Of a stretch of 64,000 nt of DNA, positions 1-10,121 are shown piece after piece. A program made the position numbers and the translations under genes. How positions within the stretch are numbered: the first letter of the stretch is position 1; the number at the start of each line of letters is the position of its first letter. The notes below the pieces were generated by a model. That model was not told the DNA's origin, did not search any database, and saw nothing but the letters and a program-made list of their open reading frames with translations. This DNA is from an uncultured Cohaesibacter sp. (GTDB taxonomy: Bacteria; Pseudomonadota; Alphaproteobacteria; Rhizobiales; Cohaesibacteraceae): assembly GCF_963677725.1 (NCBI RefSeq), contig NZ_OY782507.1:992001-1056000 (forward strand). The letters are read 5' to 3'.

Positions 1-1026
1 CATGCGGATCTGTCCTATGTCTATGCGGCGGCCCGCACCATCGCCAAGGCGATGGATGGCTATACGGTCGTGGTCAACAAGTCGACCGTGCCCGTCGGCA
101 CCGGCGACGAAGTGGAGCGGATCATCCGCGAAACCAACCCGGATGCGGATTTCTCAGTCGTCTCGAACCCGGAATTTCTGCGTGAAGGGGCGGCAATTGA
201 AGATTTCAAACGTCCCGACCGGATTGTGGTCGGCGTTGAGGATGAGCGTGCCAAGGCGGTTATGGAAGAAGTCTATCGACCATTGTTCCTTAACCAGTCG
301 CCTTTGCTGTTCGTCAATCGCCGCACCTCCGAGCTGATCAAATATGCCGCAAACGGCTTCCTTGCCATGAAGATCACCTTCATCAATGAAATGGCTGATC
401 TGTGTGAAAGCGTTGGGGCCAATGTTCAGGATGTGGCACGCGGCATCGGGCTTGATAAACGGATCGGTCCGAAATTCCTCAATGCCGGGCCGGGCTATGG
501 CGGGTCCTGTTTTCCAAAAGACACCTTGGCACTGGCCAAGACTGCGCAGGATTACGACAATCCGGTGCGCCTGATCGAGACCACCATCGCCATCAATGAC
601 AATCGCAAGCGCGCCATGGCCCGCCGGGTGGTTGCGGCCTGTGGCGGGGATGTCAGGGGCAAGAAAATTGCCATTCTCGGCCTGACCTTCAAACCAAATA
701 CCGATGATATGCGTGATGCGCCATCGATCTCGATCATTCAGGCCCTACAGGATGGGGGCGCAGACATTCATGCCTATGATCCTGAAGGCATGGAAGAAGC
801 CAGCAAATTGCTCGACAATGTCACCTATTGCGAGAATGCCTATTCCGTCGCAGAAGGTGCTGATGCCTTGGTGATTGTCACAGAATGGGATGCCTTCCGG
901 GCGCTCGATTTTAGCCACCTGAAGGGCAGCATGAAGAGCCATAATCTTATTGATCTGCGCAACATCTATCGCAAGGATTTTGTCGAGGATGCTGGCTTCC
1001 AGTATATTTCGATCGGCCGCCCATAG
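1..1026 (+). CDS. ugd: UDP-glucose 6-dehydrogenase, C-terminal part (5' end outside window)
   Basis: Oxidises UDP-glucose to UDP-glucuronate with two NAD+, feeding exopolysaccharide, LPS or capsule synthesis in the cytoplasm. The open frame runs from base 1 with no start, so roughly the first 100 residues (Rossmann half) are missing. Visible family marks are NKSTVPVGTGDEVERI, the NPEFLREGAA substrate loop, the central dimer helix region, and the catalytic Cys in GYGGSCFPKDT. The C-terminal UDP-binding domain follows (KIAILGLTFKPNTDDMRDAP). A GDP-mannose dehydrogenase is the alternative, but NPEFLREG and GGSCFPKD fit UDP-glucose enzymes better. A terminator hairpin follows, so this is the last gene of its unit. 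Confidence 0.93.
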   Translation, partial: HADLSYVYAAARTIAKAMDGYTVVVNKSTVPVGTGDEVERIIRETNPDADFSVVSNPEFLREGAAIEDFKRPDRIVVGVEDERAKAVMEEVYRPLFLNQSPLLFVNRRTSELIKYAANGFLAMKITFINEMADLCESVGANVQDVARGIGLDKRIGPKFLNAGPGYGGSCFPKDTLALAKTAQDYDNPVRLIETTIAINDNRKRAMARRVVAACGGDVRGKKIAILGLTFKPNTDDMRDAPSISIIQALQDGGADIHAYDPEGMEEASKLLDNVTYCENAYSVAEGADALVIVTEWDAFRALDFSHLKGSMKSHNLIDLRNIYRKDFVEDAGFQYISIGRP

Positions 1027-1062
1027 GGAAATCTGATCGGCCAATCCGTATATGGTTTCATG

Positions 1063-1094
1063 ATGCCGGGGCGCAGCGCGTTCCGGCATTTTTG
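1063..1094 (+). terminator. Rho-independent terminator after ugd
   Basis: A 7-bp GC-rich stem (ATGCCGG / CCGGCAT) encloses a loop that itself contains a short GCGC pairing, followed by a run of T. It lies 37 bases after the ugd stop and separates it from the macroglobulin gene. The remaining 270 bases before that gene show no further reading frame and probably hold its promoter. Confidence 0.7.
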
Positions 1095-1367
1095 TTGCCT
1101 TGAGGCAAGACCTGACCAACAGACTTCATCCACTTTTTCTCAATTCCGCCTTATTTGCATAGAATTGCCGCAAAGCGGGGTTATACTGATTGACCTGTTT
1201 GACGATTTATTTCGCATGCCGTCAGGTCCACGCTCAATCAAGAATGGCTCCAACGGTCCTTTCATACTCTCTTTTATACGGGTTCCCCGCGCAACATTTT
1301 CGCGCGTTTGTATCCGCGCTTATCAGTGCATTTGGGAGCCATGTTGAATGATATTTCGGGAGGGGTC

Positions 1368-4300
1368 ATGACCCGGTTTTTGACGACATTTGTCGCTTTG
1401 CTCGCATTCTCCATTCCATCCATCTCGCCATCTTTTGTCACGGCCCAGCCGCAGGGCGGCAGTCCCATGCGCGACGTGATCATCGAGGAGGATACCGATT
1501 ATTTCGGCTTTGACATTGAGACCCAGCGCCGGGTTTCGTTCGATCAATGTCAGCAAGCCTGTATCGCTCTGAATAAATGCCGGGCCTTTACGTACAATGT
1601 GCGGGCGCGTTTTTGCTTTTTGAAGTCGGATTTCAAAACGGCGACCCCATTCAAGGGGGCCATTTCAGGCCGCATTGTCCAAAAGTCCGCCGAACCGGAT
1701 CTGGGGGCGGCCCCTCGCCTGACTTATCTGGAGGGCAGCTGGTATCGCTCCGCACAGAAGCTCAAGCAAACCATCACCAAAATGCAAGGCAACGACACGG
1801 GCTTTGAGGAAATGCTCGCGCGCGGTCGTGATGAGATGAACTTTGACAATCCGGCCGGGGCGATTGGCTGGCTCCAGTCGGCCATCGCTCAGCGCCCTGA
1901 CCATTCACCCGCATGGCTGGCGCTGGCCGATGCTCAGGCGCGGTTGGCTCTCACCGTCCAGAATCGCTCGGAAGCCCGTCGAGCTCGGAATGACGCGGTG
2001 AGCGCAGCGCTCAATGCCTATGAGACGTCGCGCTATCGCGCTGAACGCGCAGGCGCGCTGTCGCGTTTGGCCCGCAACCTTGAGGCCGCCAATTGGTATC
2101 GCGAGTCCATCAACAGCTTTAAGCTCGCCCTTGATCTTAAGGAAAATCCGGCGGATCGCGATGATTATATGCGTCTGTTGAAAGCCCATGGCTTCCGGAT
2201 GCTGACTCATTCCCTGGATGCCGACCTGAAGGCACCGCGCGTTTGTCTGCAATTCTCCGAAGATCTCAAAAAGGGCTTTTCCGACTTTGCCTCCTATGTG
2301 CGGGTCGATCAGCAGCCACCGCAATCCATTGATGTCTCGACACGCCAGATCTGCGTTGAAGGTCTTACCCACGGCAAAACCTATCAGGTTGATTTGCGCG
2401 AAGGGCTGCCTGCGGAGAATGGCGAACGGCTGCTCTCCAATATCCAGCTTGATCTCTATGTTCGCGACCGGGCGCCATCGATGCGCTTTACGGGCAACAA
2501 TTATGTGCTGCCTGCCAGCAACCGACGCGGGATTCCGCTGGTATCAGTCAATAGTGACGAAGCCAAACTGGCACTTTACCGCGTTTCAGATCGCTCTTTG
2601 GCGCAGCTGATGCGCGGCTCGAACTTTCTCAAGCAATTGTCGGAGTGGGAACTTAAGGATCTGGTCAATAACCTTGGCGCGCCGGTCTGGAAGGGTTCGC
2701 TGGAGATCCGGCCAAAGAAAAATCAGGATGTGGTGACATCGATCCCGATTGACGAGGCGCTGCCAAAGCGCCAGCCCGGGGTCTATTTGATGACCGCCTC
2801 GACCAAGACCAAGAATTTGCGTGATTATGGCGCTCTGGCAAGCCAGTGGTTTGTAATTTCCGACATTGGGCTGACCACTTTCATGAGCAGCAATCCCGCC
2901 ATCAATGGCAAAGATGCCCAGATGGGCGGTTTGCAGGTCTTCGTCCGCTCGCTCGCCAGCGCCGAGCCTTTGCCGGGGGTAGAGGTCGAGTTGATCGCCC
3001 GAAACAATGATGTGCTAGGCCATGGCACCAGTGATGACAAGGGATTGGTCAGCTTTGATGCCGGTCTGGTGCGCGGCAAGGAAGGCCTGGCGCCTGCGGT
3101 CGTGACGGCGACCAAGGGGGACGCGGATTTCGTCTTTCTCGACATGACGCGGGCCGGTTTTGATCTGTCGGATCGCGGTGTCACAGGACGAGCGTCGCCT
3201 CAGGGTGTGGATGTTTATGCCTGGACCGAACGCGGGGTCTATCGCCCCGGCGAGCAGGTTCATGTTTCGGCATTGGCGCGCGATGCCAACGCCCGGGCCG
3301 TGGATGATTTGCCGCTGACTTTTGCCTTCTATCGCCCCGACGGGGTCGAATTGCAGCGACTGGTTGGCGATGGTCGGGCCTTGGGCGGCTATGCGGTCAG
3401 CTTGCCGCTGACCAGCAATGCGCCACGAGGCACATGGCAGGTGCAGGTTCTGGCCGATCCGGATGAACCGCCACTGGCGGACATGCGCTTCCTTGTTGAA
3501 GATTTTACCCCGGATCGCACGGATATGGCTTTGAAACCAGACGGCGACATCATCACTCCCGGCTCGGTTGCGACGGGCAGCATTGAAGGGCGCTATCTCT
3601 ATGGAGCGCCTGCGGCTGGCCTTGCTGTTACGGGCGAATTGCTGGTGCGAGAAAGCCGCACGCGCAAGAGCTTTGATGGTTATGTCTTTGGGCTGGCCGA
3701 GGAAGACAAGGCCGGCACAGAACGGGTTCCGCTTGGTGCCTTGCCACCGCTTGATGATCAGGGAAAGGGGCGCTATGAAGTGGCGCTCGATAAGTTGAAG
3801 GCCTCTACCCGGCCGAAAATCGCCGATCTGGTGATGCGGATGAGCGAAGGCTCAGGCCGGGCCATCGAACGACGCGTGCGCTATCAGGTGCGTCCTGACT
3901 CAGTGATGGTTGGCATCAAACCCTTGTTTGAGGATAAGCGTGTATCGGAGAATAGCGATGCAGGCTTCCAGTTGCTCGCCATTGATCCAGATGGCAAGCG
4001 GGTGGCTCGGACCGGGCTCGACTGGTCGCTGATCAAGCTTGAGCGCCATTATCAATGGTATCGCGACGGGGGGCGCTGGCAATTTGAAAGCGTCGATCTG
4101 GAACGCAAGGTCGCTGACGGTGTCGTCGATATCTCAGCTGGTGACAGTCCGGCACAATTGTCCCTGCCTGTGGAATGGGGGCGCTATCGCCTCGCAGTGG
4201 GGGACGCGACCAGCATCGAATTTACCGCAGGCTGGAGTTCTGGCGGCTCAATGGATTCCCCTGACGGACTGCAACTGGCGCTTGACAAGGCCACTTACAA

Positions 4301-6905
4301 GGCTGGCGAGACAGCAAAGTTGCAGGTTTCGCCGCGCTTTGCCGGACGTCTCCTGATTGCCATTGGCACGGACAGCATTCGCGACACCCTGTCGGTTGAT
4401 ATCCCCGCGGAAGGGGCGACCATCGACATTCCGGTCGAGGAGGACTGGGGGGCCGGAGCCTATTTGCTGGCAACCCTCTATGGTCCGTCAGACAAGGACA
4501 CTTCGCGCAATCCGGCCCGCGCCATTGGTGTGCAATGGCTGGAGATTGACCCAGAAGACAGAGCGCTGGACGTTGAGTTCAAGCTTGAAGACGGCCTGCG
4601 TCCAAATGAGCAGATGGTCATTCCGCTCAAGGTGAAGGGTGTGAAGGCAGGTGAAGAAGCCTATGCCCAACTCGCTCTTGTGGATGAAGGCATCCTGAAA
4701 CTGACCAATCATCCATCGCCGGATCCGAAAGGACGCTATTTCGGGCAACGCCAATTGGGTGTTGCCATACGCGATCTGTATGGCCGCCTGATTGATGGCT
4801 CGCAAGGGGCGACGGGTGCGCTTAGAACCGGTGGTGACAGCCTTGGTCCACGGATGAAGTCGGCGGGCGACAAGCCAACGCAGGAGCTGGTTGCTTTTGT
4901 TTCCGGTATCGTTCGCCTTGACGATCAGGGCGAGGCCGAGGTGGCCTTCGATATTCCGCAATTTAACGGTTCTGCCCGATTGATGGCCATTGCCTGGACC
5001 AAGGACGCGGTTGGCGGTTCGGACAAGGATGCACTGATCCGCGATCCGATCATTGTCCATACGAGCCTGCCGAAAGTGCTGGCACCGGGGGACGATTCCC
5101 GTGCTTTGATCGAGCTGACCAATTTGGAAGCCACCGAAGGCGATTATGTCATTTCAGTTGAAACAAGTAAGGCGCTAAAACCGGATCTGACCCAGATCCC
5201 ACAGGTGGTGCGGCTCAATCGTGATGAGCAGGTGTCTCTCAGCCTGCCGATTGTTGCCATGGCAGAGGGGCGTGGCGATGTGACGGTGATCTTGTCGCAA
5301 GTCACGGAAGAAACCAATGCACTTGCCGACATCAGGCACGAAGCCTCCTTGCCGATCCGCTCAGGCATTTTGCCTGTAACCAAGGTTACCAGCCTGCCGC
5401 TTGATGAGGGCGAGAGCTTTACTGTCGACATGAGCCTGCTGCAAGGACTGGTTCCAGGTGGGTCACAGGTCAGCGTCGCGGTCAATGAACCGGGGGGCTA
5501 TGACGTTGCATCGCTTTTGTTGCAACTTGATCGCTATCCTTATGGTTGCGCCGAACAAATCACCAGCCGGGCCTTGCCGTTGCTTTATGCCCGCGACATT
5601 GCGCTCAATCTGGCAGGCCTGTCAGGCAAGAAAATGGATGAGCGCTTGCAAAAAGCGGTCGACACGCTTTTATCCTATCAAAGCAATGTGGGCGGCTTTA
5701 GCCTCTGGGGTGGCAATGCGCCCGATGATGCATGGCTGTCGGCCTATGTGGTCGATTTCCTGACCCGTGCCAAGGAACGCGGTCTCGATGTGCCTGCCGA
5801 ACCGATGAAGCGGGCCCTCAAAAGCTTGCAAAACCGCCTTGCCTATCAAAGCGATTTGAGCCGCGATTCCGCTTCGCTCGCCTATGGGCTCTATGCGCTT
5901 GCACGCAATCGCGCCATTTCTGCCGGTGATTTGCGCTATTATGTCGAAACCAAGCTCAGCGGCTTCAAAACACCGTTGGCGCGGGCACAATTGGGTGCCG
6001 CTCTTGGCCTCTACGGGGATCGCAATAGAGCAGACTTGGCGTTTAACTCGGCTCTTGGTTTGGCGCAACAATTGGCAACCAAGCAAAGCATGCCTGAAGA
6101 GCAAGCTTATGCCTTCTCCTCTCTGCAAAGGGATGTGGCGGCGATGGTGGCGCTGGCAGGAGAGCTTTCGCCAGCACCGGACGCCTTATCAGGCCTCAAA
6201 GCCCTGGCCGCGGATCTTTATGATCCAACCAAACGCCTGAGCACCCAGGAACAGGCATGGATGGTGATGGCCGCGCGAGCATCATTGGCCAATCCGCAGG
6301 ATCTGGGGATTGCAGTGAATGGTACCGTGATCAACGGCCCTCTCAGCCAGACCGTGTCAGGCTCGGATTTGGCAAACGCCCCCCTTGCCATTGAGAATAG
6401 GGGTGACAAGGCCTTGCAAGTCAACGTCACGACCATCGGCACACCCGTCGAGCCTCTGCCTGCAGGCGGAGAAGGCTTGGCCATTTCGCGCTCCTATCAC
6501 AAGCTTGATGGCAGCCCGACCTCGGTGGCGGACGTCCGACAGAATGAGCGCTTTGTGGTCGTTCTGTCGATCAGTCAGCTTGATGATCTGCCCTCACGGA
6601 TCATGGTCAGCGATCTACTGCCTGCCGGGCTGGAGATTGAAAATCCGCATTTGCTGAAAAATAGCGACATGAAGGATTTCAGCTGGTTGCCAAAAACCAA
6701 CGTGGCTCATGTGGAGTTCCGCGATGATCGACTGTTGGCGGCGATCAACCATGATCGCGGTTCTGATCGCACCTATACGCTTGCCTACACGGTGCGGGCC
6801 GTGACGCCGGGGAGCTATATGCATCCCGCGGCTGTGGTTGAAGACATGTATCGTCCGGACCGCGGGGCCCGGACAGCCAGTGGCTTCATGCGGGTTACCC
6901 GTTAG
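1368..6905 (+). CDS. Bacterial alpha-2-macroglobulin (thioester type) with N-terminal PAN/Apple domain
   Basis: Predicted periplasmic protease trap of 1845 residues. The start at 1368 is chosen for GGGAGGGG six bases upstream and a good signal peptide (MTRFLTTFVALLAFSIP, cleavage near VTA/QP). There is no lipobox Cys, unlike E. coli YfhM. Residues about 44-105 form a Cys-rich PAN/Apple-like domain (DYFGFDIE, CQQACIALNKCRAFTYN). A helical repeat-like part (about 145-250) and the macroglobulin beta-sandwich domains follow. The reactive thioester motif is intact: YGCAEQ, Cys1394 to Gln1397, followed by the alpha/alpha barrel with SNVGGFSLWGG. It lies 11 bases before pbpC, the pairing known from yfhM-pbpC in E. 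coli. In that model the trap guards breaches that PBP1C repairs. Confidence 0.93.
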   Translation: MTRFLTTFVALLAFSIPSISPSFVTAQPQGGSPMRDVIIEEDTDYFGFDIETQRRVSFDQCQQACIALNKCRAFTYNVRARFCFLKSDFKTATPFKGAISGRIVQKSAEPDLGAAPRLTYLEGSWYRSAQKLKQTITKMQGNDTGFEEMLARGRDEMNFDNPAGAIGWLQSAIAQRPDHSPAWLALADAQARLALTVQNRSEARRARNDAVSAALNAYETSRYRAERAGALSRLARNLEAANWYRESINSFKLALDLKENPADRDDYMRLLKAHGFRMLTHSLDADLKAPRVCLQFSEDLKKGFSDFASYVRVDQQPPQSIDVSTRQICVEGLTHGKTYQVDLREGLPAENGERLLSNIQLDLYVRDRAPSMRFTGNNYVLPASNRRGIPLVSVNSDEAKLALYRVSDRSLAQLMRGSNFLKQLSEWELKDLVNNLGAPVWKGSLEIRPKKNQDVVTSIPIDEALPKRQPGVYLMTASTKTKNLRDYGALASQWFVISDIGLTTFMSSNPAINGKDAQMGGLQVFVRSLASAEPLPGVEVELIARNNDVLGHGTSDDKGLVSFDAGLVRGKEGLAPAVVTATKGDADFVFLDMTRAGFDLSDRGVTGRASPQGVDVYAWTERGVYRPGEQVHVSALARDANARAVDDLPLTFAFYRPDGVELQRLVGDGRALGGYAVSLPLTSNAPRGTWQVQVLADPDEPPLADMRFLVEDFTPDRTDMALKPDGDIITPGSVATGSIEGRYLYGAPAAGLAVTGELLVRESRTRKSFDGYVFGLAEEDKAGTERVPLGALPPLDDQGKGRYEVALDKLKASTRPKIADLVMRMSEGSGRAIERRVRYQVRPDSVMVGIKPLFEDKRVSENSDAGFQLLAIDPDGKRVARTGLDWSLIKLERHYQWYRDGGRWQFESVDLERKVADGVVDISAGDSPAQLSLPVEWGRYRLAVGDATSIEFTAGWSSGGSMDSPDGLQLALDKATYKAGETAKLQVSPRFAGRLLIAIGTDSIRDTLSVDIPAEGATIDIPVEEDWGAGAYLLATLYGPSDKDTSRNPARAIGVQWLEIDPEDRALDVEFKLEDGLRPNEQMVIPLKVKGVKAGEEAYAQLALVDEGILKLTNHPSPDPKGRYFGQRQLGVAIRDLYGRLIDGSQGATGALRTGGDSLGPRMKSAGDKPTQELVAFVSGIVRLDDQGEAEVAFDIPQFNGSARLMAIAWTKDAVGGSDKDALIRDPIIVHTSLPKVLAPGDDSRALIELTNLEATEGDYVISVETSKALKPDLTQIPQVVRLNRDEQVSLSLPIVAMAEGRGDVTVILSQVTEETNALADIRHEASLPIRSGILPVTKVTSLPLDEGESFTVDMSLLQGLVPGGSQVSVAVNEPGGYDVASLLLQLDRYPYGCAEQITSRALPLLYARDIALNLAGLSGKKMDERLQKAVDTLLSYQSNVGGFSLWGGNAPDDAWLSAYVVDFLTRAKERGLDVPAEPMKRALKSLQNRLAYQSDLSRDSASLAYGLYALARNRAISAGDLRYYVETKLSGFKTPLARAQLGAALGLYGDRNRADLAFNSALGLAQQLATKQSMPEEQAYAFSSLQRDVAAMVALAGELSPAPDALSGLKALAADLYDPTKRLSTQEQAWMVMAARASLANPQDLGIAVNGTVINGPLSQTVSGSDLANAPLAIENRGDKALQVNVTTIGTPVEPLPAGGEGLAISRSYHKLDGSPTSVADVRQNERFVVVLSISQLDDLPSRIMVSDLLPAGLEIENPHLLKNSDMKDFSWLPKTNVAHVEFRDDRLLAAINHDRGSDRTYTLAYTVRAVTPGSYMHPAAVVEDMYRPDRGARTASGFMRVTR

Positions 6906-6916
6906 GGGCGTTGGCC

Positions 6917-9052
6917 ATGGCTTCGGTCCGCTCCATCCTTACCAAATGCCCCATGCCGAAGATTGGTCTCGGCATGGGGTTTGGCATTGGTTTGCTGCTG
7001 CTGATCATACTCGGTGGCTGGATCGGGTTTGTGCAGTTTGACAAAACAAACCCGCCGCCCATCTCAGCACTGACCCACTTGTCGGTAGAGGTGGTGGACC
7101 GGCAGGGCGGACTGCTCAGGGCCTATACGACACCGACCGGTCATTGGCGACTGAAGGCGGACATCGATCAGATCGACCCGGAATTCATCAGGATCCTTTT
7201 GGCCTATGAGGACAAGCGCTTCTTTGCCCATCATGGCATTGATCCGCAAGCTGTGCTGCGGGCCAGTTGGCAACTGCTGACCAATGGGCGGATCATATCA
7301 GGCGCGTCGACCATCACCATGCAATTGGCTCGGTTGCTGGAGCCGCGCGAACAGCGCACCATCGGGGCCAAGTTGTGGCAAATGCTGCGTGCGGTGCAGC
7401 TTGAACGCCGGATGAGCAAGCGGGATATTCTGGCGGCCTATCTGACGCTGGCGCCATATGGCGGCAACATCGAGGGCATTCGGGCGGCATCGCTTGCCTA
7501 TTTCGGCAAGGAGCCAAAGGCGCTCAGCCTGTCGGAAGCTGCACTGCTCGTGGCCCTCCCCCAATCGCCTGTTGCCCGCAGGCCGGATGTCTATCCAGAC
7601 CGGGCCTTGAAGGCGCGCAATACAGTGCTTGGTCGGGTGGCCAAGGCTGGGATCATCGACGCAAGTGAAGTGGCGCGGTCCGCCTCGCATCCGCTCAAAG
7701 GCATCCGTCAGGACTTGCCGCAATTGGCAGCCCATGCCGCAGACCGTCTTGTCCGAACGGCACCGGAGAAAGCCGTGCATCACACCCTGCTGCGCAAAGA
7801 CAGTCAGGCGCGCCTTGAAGCGGTGGTGAAAGCCGCAGCGGACCGCTTGGGGCCGACCCTGTCGGTTGCTCTGGTCATGGCCGATGCAAAAACGGGGGCC
7901 ATTCTTGCCGAGATTGGCTCGCCCGATTATGTCAGTGCGCCGCGTGCGGGCTGGATCGATATGAGCCGTGCCCTGCGCTCGCCGGGTTCGGCACTCAAGC
8001 CCTTTATCTATGGGTTGGCATTTGAAGAAGGCTTGGTGCGCGACCAAACCCTGATCGATGATCGGCCGGTCAATTTCGGTGGCTATCGGCCGAAAAACTT
8101 CAATATGGAGTATCAGGGGGAAGTGACCATCCGTGAAGCTCTGTTGCAGTCTCTGAATGTGCCAGCGGTTGCCTTGCTTGATGCGGTCGGGCCGCAACGG
8201 CTGATGGGGCGGATCCGGCGGGCCGGGGTCGAAGCCAAGCTACCCGAAGGGGAAAATGTCGGATTGGCAGTGGGGTTGGGTGGCTTGGGGCTGAGTTTGA
8301 AGGATCTGACCCAGCTTTACACGCTCTTTGTCAATGATGGACGGGTAAAGCCTTTGCGGTTGCAGGCTGTGCTGGACGGGAAGGACGACCAACCTTCAAA
8401 GGCAACTGTCCTTGATCCGGTAGCAAGCTGGCACATAGCCAATATCCTCAAAGATGCTTCCCCGCCCCGTGGCAGCGCCAAACTGGCCATCGCTTACAAG
8501 ACCGGCACCTCCTATGGCTATCGCGATGCCTGGTCGGTGGGGTTTGATGGCCGCCACGTGATTGGGGTTTGGGTCGGCAAGGCGGACAACAGCTCTGTGC
8601 CGGGTATCACGGGATGGTCGGCTGCCGCTCCCATATTGTTTGAAGCTTTTGCCAAGTCCGGCCTTGCCCTGACGCCATTGTCCCCTGCACCACTCGGGGC
8701 GATTGAGCAGGCGCGGATCGATCTGCCGCCAACCATGCGACGTTTTCACATTGAAAGCCGTTGGGAGCAGGATGAGACCTTGCCAGAACCTCCCCCCCGG
8801 ATCAGTTATCCGCCCAAAGGGGCCCAAATTGAGCTGGCCCAGACCAGCGACGCCAAGCCCTTCCCGGTGGTCATCAAATTGCAGGATGGTCGCCCACCCT
8901 TCCGATGGCTTGCCAATGGTCAAGCGTTCAACGCCAATGGCAATCGCCGGCAAATTCACTGGATACCGGACGGGGTCGGACAATCAACACTGACTGTGAT
9001 TGATGCAGCAGGACGGGCCGACAGCGTCAGCCTGTTTCTACGCCCACAGTGA
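6917..9052 (+). CDS. pbpC: Penicillin-binding protein 1C (bifunctional transglycosylase/transpeptidase-like)
   Basis: Class A PBP of 711 residues anchored by one N-terminal membrane helix (about 22-42, GFGIGLLLLIILGGWIGF). The GT51 domain carries the catalytic Glu98 in EDKRFFAHHGID and the GASTITMQLARLLEP motif. The transpeptidase fold has SALK (Ser358, Lys361), SLN (in LLQSLNVPAV) and KTG (Lys528). The C-terminus is the small PBP1C-specific domain (SYPPKGAQIEL onward). ATG 6917 is preferred over the in-frame TTG 6911 because AGGGG sits eight bases before the ATG and would overlap the TTG. It is cotranscribed with the macroglobulin gene. Its 3' end overlaps the convergent tetR gene by 26 bases. 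Confidence 0.95.
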   Translation: MASVRSILTKCPMPKIGLGMGFGIGLLLLIILGGWIGFVQFDKTNPPPISALTHLSVEVVDRQGGLLRAYTTPTGHWRLKADIDQIDPEFIRILLAYEDKRFFAHHGIDPQAVLRASWQLLTNGRIISGASTITMQLARLLEPREQRTIGAKLWQMLRAVQLERRMSKRDILAAYLTLAPYGGNIEGIRAASLAYFGKEPKALSLSEAALLVALPQSPVARRPDVYPDRALKARNTVLGRVAKAGIIDASEVARSASHPLKGIRQDLPQLAAHAADRLVRTAPEKAVHHTLLRKDSQARLEAVVKAAADRLGPTLSVALVMADAKTGAILAEIGSPDYVSAPRAGWIDMSRALRSPGSALKPFIYGLAFEEGLVRDQTLIDDRPVNFGGYRPKNFNMEYQGEVTIREALLQSLNVPAVALLDAVGPQRLMGRIRRAGVEAKLPEGENVGLAVGLGGLGLSLKDLTQLYTLFVNDGRVKPLRLQAVLDGKDDQPSKATVLDPVASWHIANILKDASPPRGSAKLAIAYKTGTSYGYRDAWSVGFDGRHVIGVWVGKADNSSVPGITGWSAAAPILFEAFAKSGLALTPLSPAPLGAIEQARIDLPPTMRRFHIESRWEQDETLPEPPPRISYPPKGAQIELAQTSDAKPFPVVIKLQDGRPPFRWLANGQAFNANGNRRQIHWIPDGVGQSTLTVIDAAGRADSVSLFLRPQ

Positions 9053-9641
9053 GGCGTTGAGCGGGGGTACTTGCCCCCTGATATTCCCGCATAATGATAC
9101 CGACATCGCGGATCGGGCCGGAATGACCCGCGGCGCGGGCGACCACCCATGCGCCTTCCATCAGCAACAGAAACTTGTTGCCCAAATAGCGAACATCCTC
9201 CACCGTCATACCAAAGCGATCCCCTTGGGAGATGAAGGCCTCTTTCCATTCATCAAAAATGGCATTGGCCTCGCGACGAAAGACCTCATTGGACGCATCA
9301 TTGAGAAGGGTTGCGGAAACAGGGCTTAGTTCCTGAATATCCATCTGATCAAACAGGTTCGCGATTTCCTCGATCAGATTTTGAACCCCATCGGAAAAAC
9401 TGCCCTCTGCATTGTGCGCCTTCTCAAAGCATTGCGCCATAAGCGCCAGCAAACATTGGGAAGAATGGCGGGCTGCTGCAACGGCCAAATCCTGCTTGCC
9501 GCCGGGAAAATGGTGATAGAGCGAGCCCTTTGCAACATTGGCTGCCGTCAGAATGTCGGAAATACTCGATGCGGAATATCCCTGTTGCCTGAACAGTGAA
9601 GCTGCCACCATCACCAAATTTTCATATGTGGAATGTGACAT
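9027..9641 (-). CDS. TetR/AcrR family regulator (LmrA/YxaF-like)
   Basis: DNA-binding repressor of 204 residues. The N-terminal helix-turn-helix is clear: ISDILTAANVAKGSLYHHF, then PGGKQDLAVAA, a spacing typical of the LmrA/YxaF branch. The ligand-binding half is helical and gives no clue to the inducer. The ATG at 9641 (MSHSTYENL) fits the family length. In-frame codons further upstream would push the start across the operator at 9663-9674. No target gene is divergent, so the site just upstream suggests autoregulation. Its tail overlaps the end of pbpC on the opposite strand. Confidence 0.88.
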   Translation of the reverse strand: MSHSTYENLVMVAASLFRQQGYSASSISDILTAANVAKGSLYHHFPGGKQDLAVAAARHSSQCLLALMAQCFEKAHNAEGSFSDGVQNLIEEIANLFDQMDIQELSPVSATLLNDASNEVFRREANAIFDEWKEAFISQGDRFGMTVEDVRYLGNKFLLLMEGAWVVARAAGHSGPIRDVGIIMREYQGASTPAQRLTVGVETG

Positions 9642-9662
9642 ATCATACTCTTTACAACGCTT

Positions 9663-9674
9663 GACCGAACGGTC
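9663..9674. promoter_or_regulatory. Palindromic operator of the TetR gene
   Basis: GACCGAACGGTC has perfect 5-bp arms around AA, and the flanking bases extend the symmetry imperfectly. It lies 22 bases upstream of the tetR start and resembles TetR-family operators of the GACC-GGTC type. The autoregulatory role is inferred. Confidence 0.6.
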
Positions 9675-10121
9675 TAGTATTAAATTGTACGGCACTGTCC
9701 CAATCATGCAAAAAGGCATCGAGTACCTTATGCTACCCATTCCAGAGACATTCAGGTTGCGTTTAAATTACACCAGTTTTGGTTTTGGGCTGAGAGGTTT
9801 TAGACAAAACTGATGTTTTCACGGGGCATTATGCACTTTTCGTTAAATTTGAACCAAATTATAAGCATTAACCCTGACTCAAAACCCGAACTTTATTCTC
9901 CTATTTTTCATTTAGGTTTGTTGTATCGATAAAGACACAAGAGAATCAACTGAACCCTCCTTACGAACAATCCTTAGTTTTTATAAAACCAGCTTCAAGA
10001 TTGGCTTGTGGATCCCTGTCCCCACAAGGCGACACAAGCCATAGACCATACCGCGCCATACCCCCAAATTTGGCGCGGTATGGTTGCCCGATTGCAAGGC
10101 CCATTTTTTAAGGCGCGACAA
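9675..10121. other. Intergenic stretch with a strong hairpin
   Basis: No convincing gene. Bases 9760-9990 are AT-rich. At 10047-10083 there is a perfect 13-bp inverted repeat (CCATACCGCGCCA / TGGCGCGGTATGG) with an 11-base loop and no T run, so it is not a standard terminator. It could be a repeat-family element or a processing signal. The purU terminator begins right after it. Confidence 0.5.
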
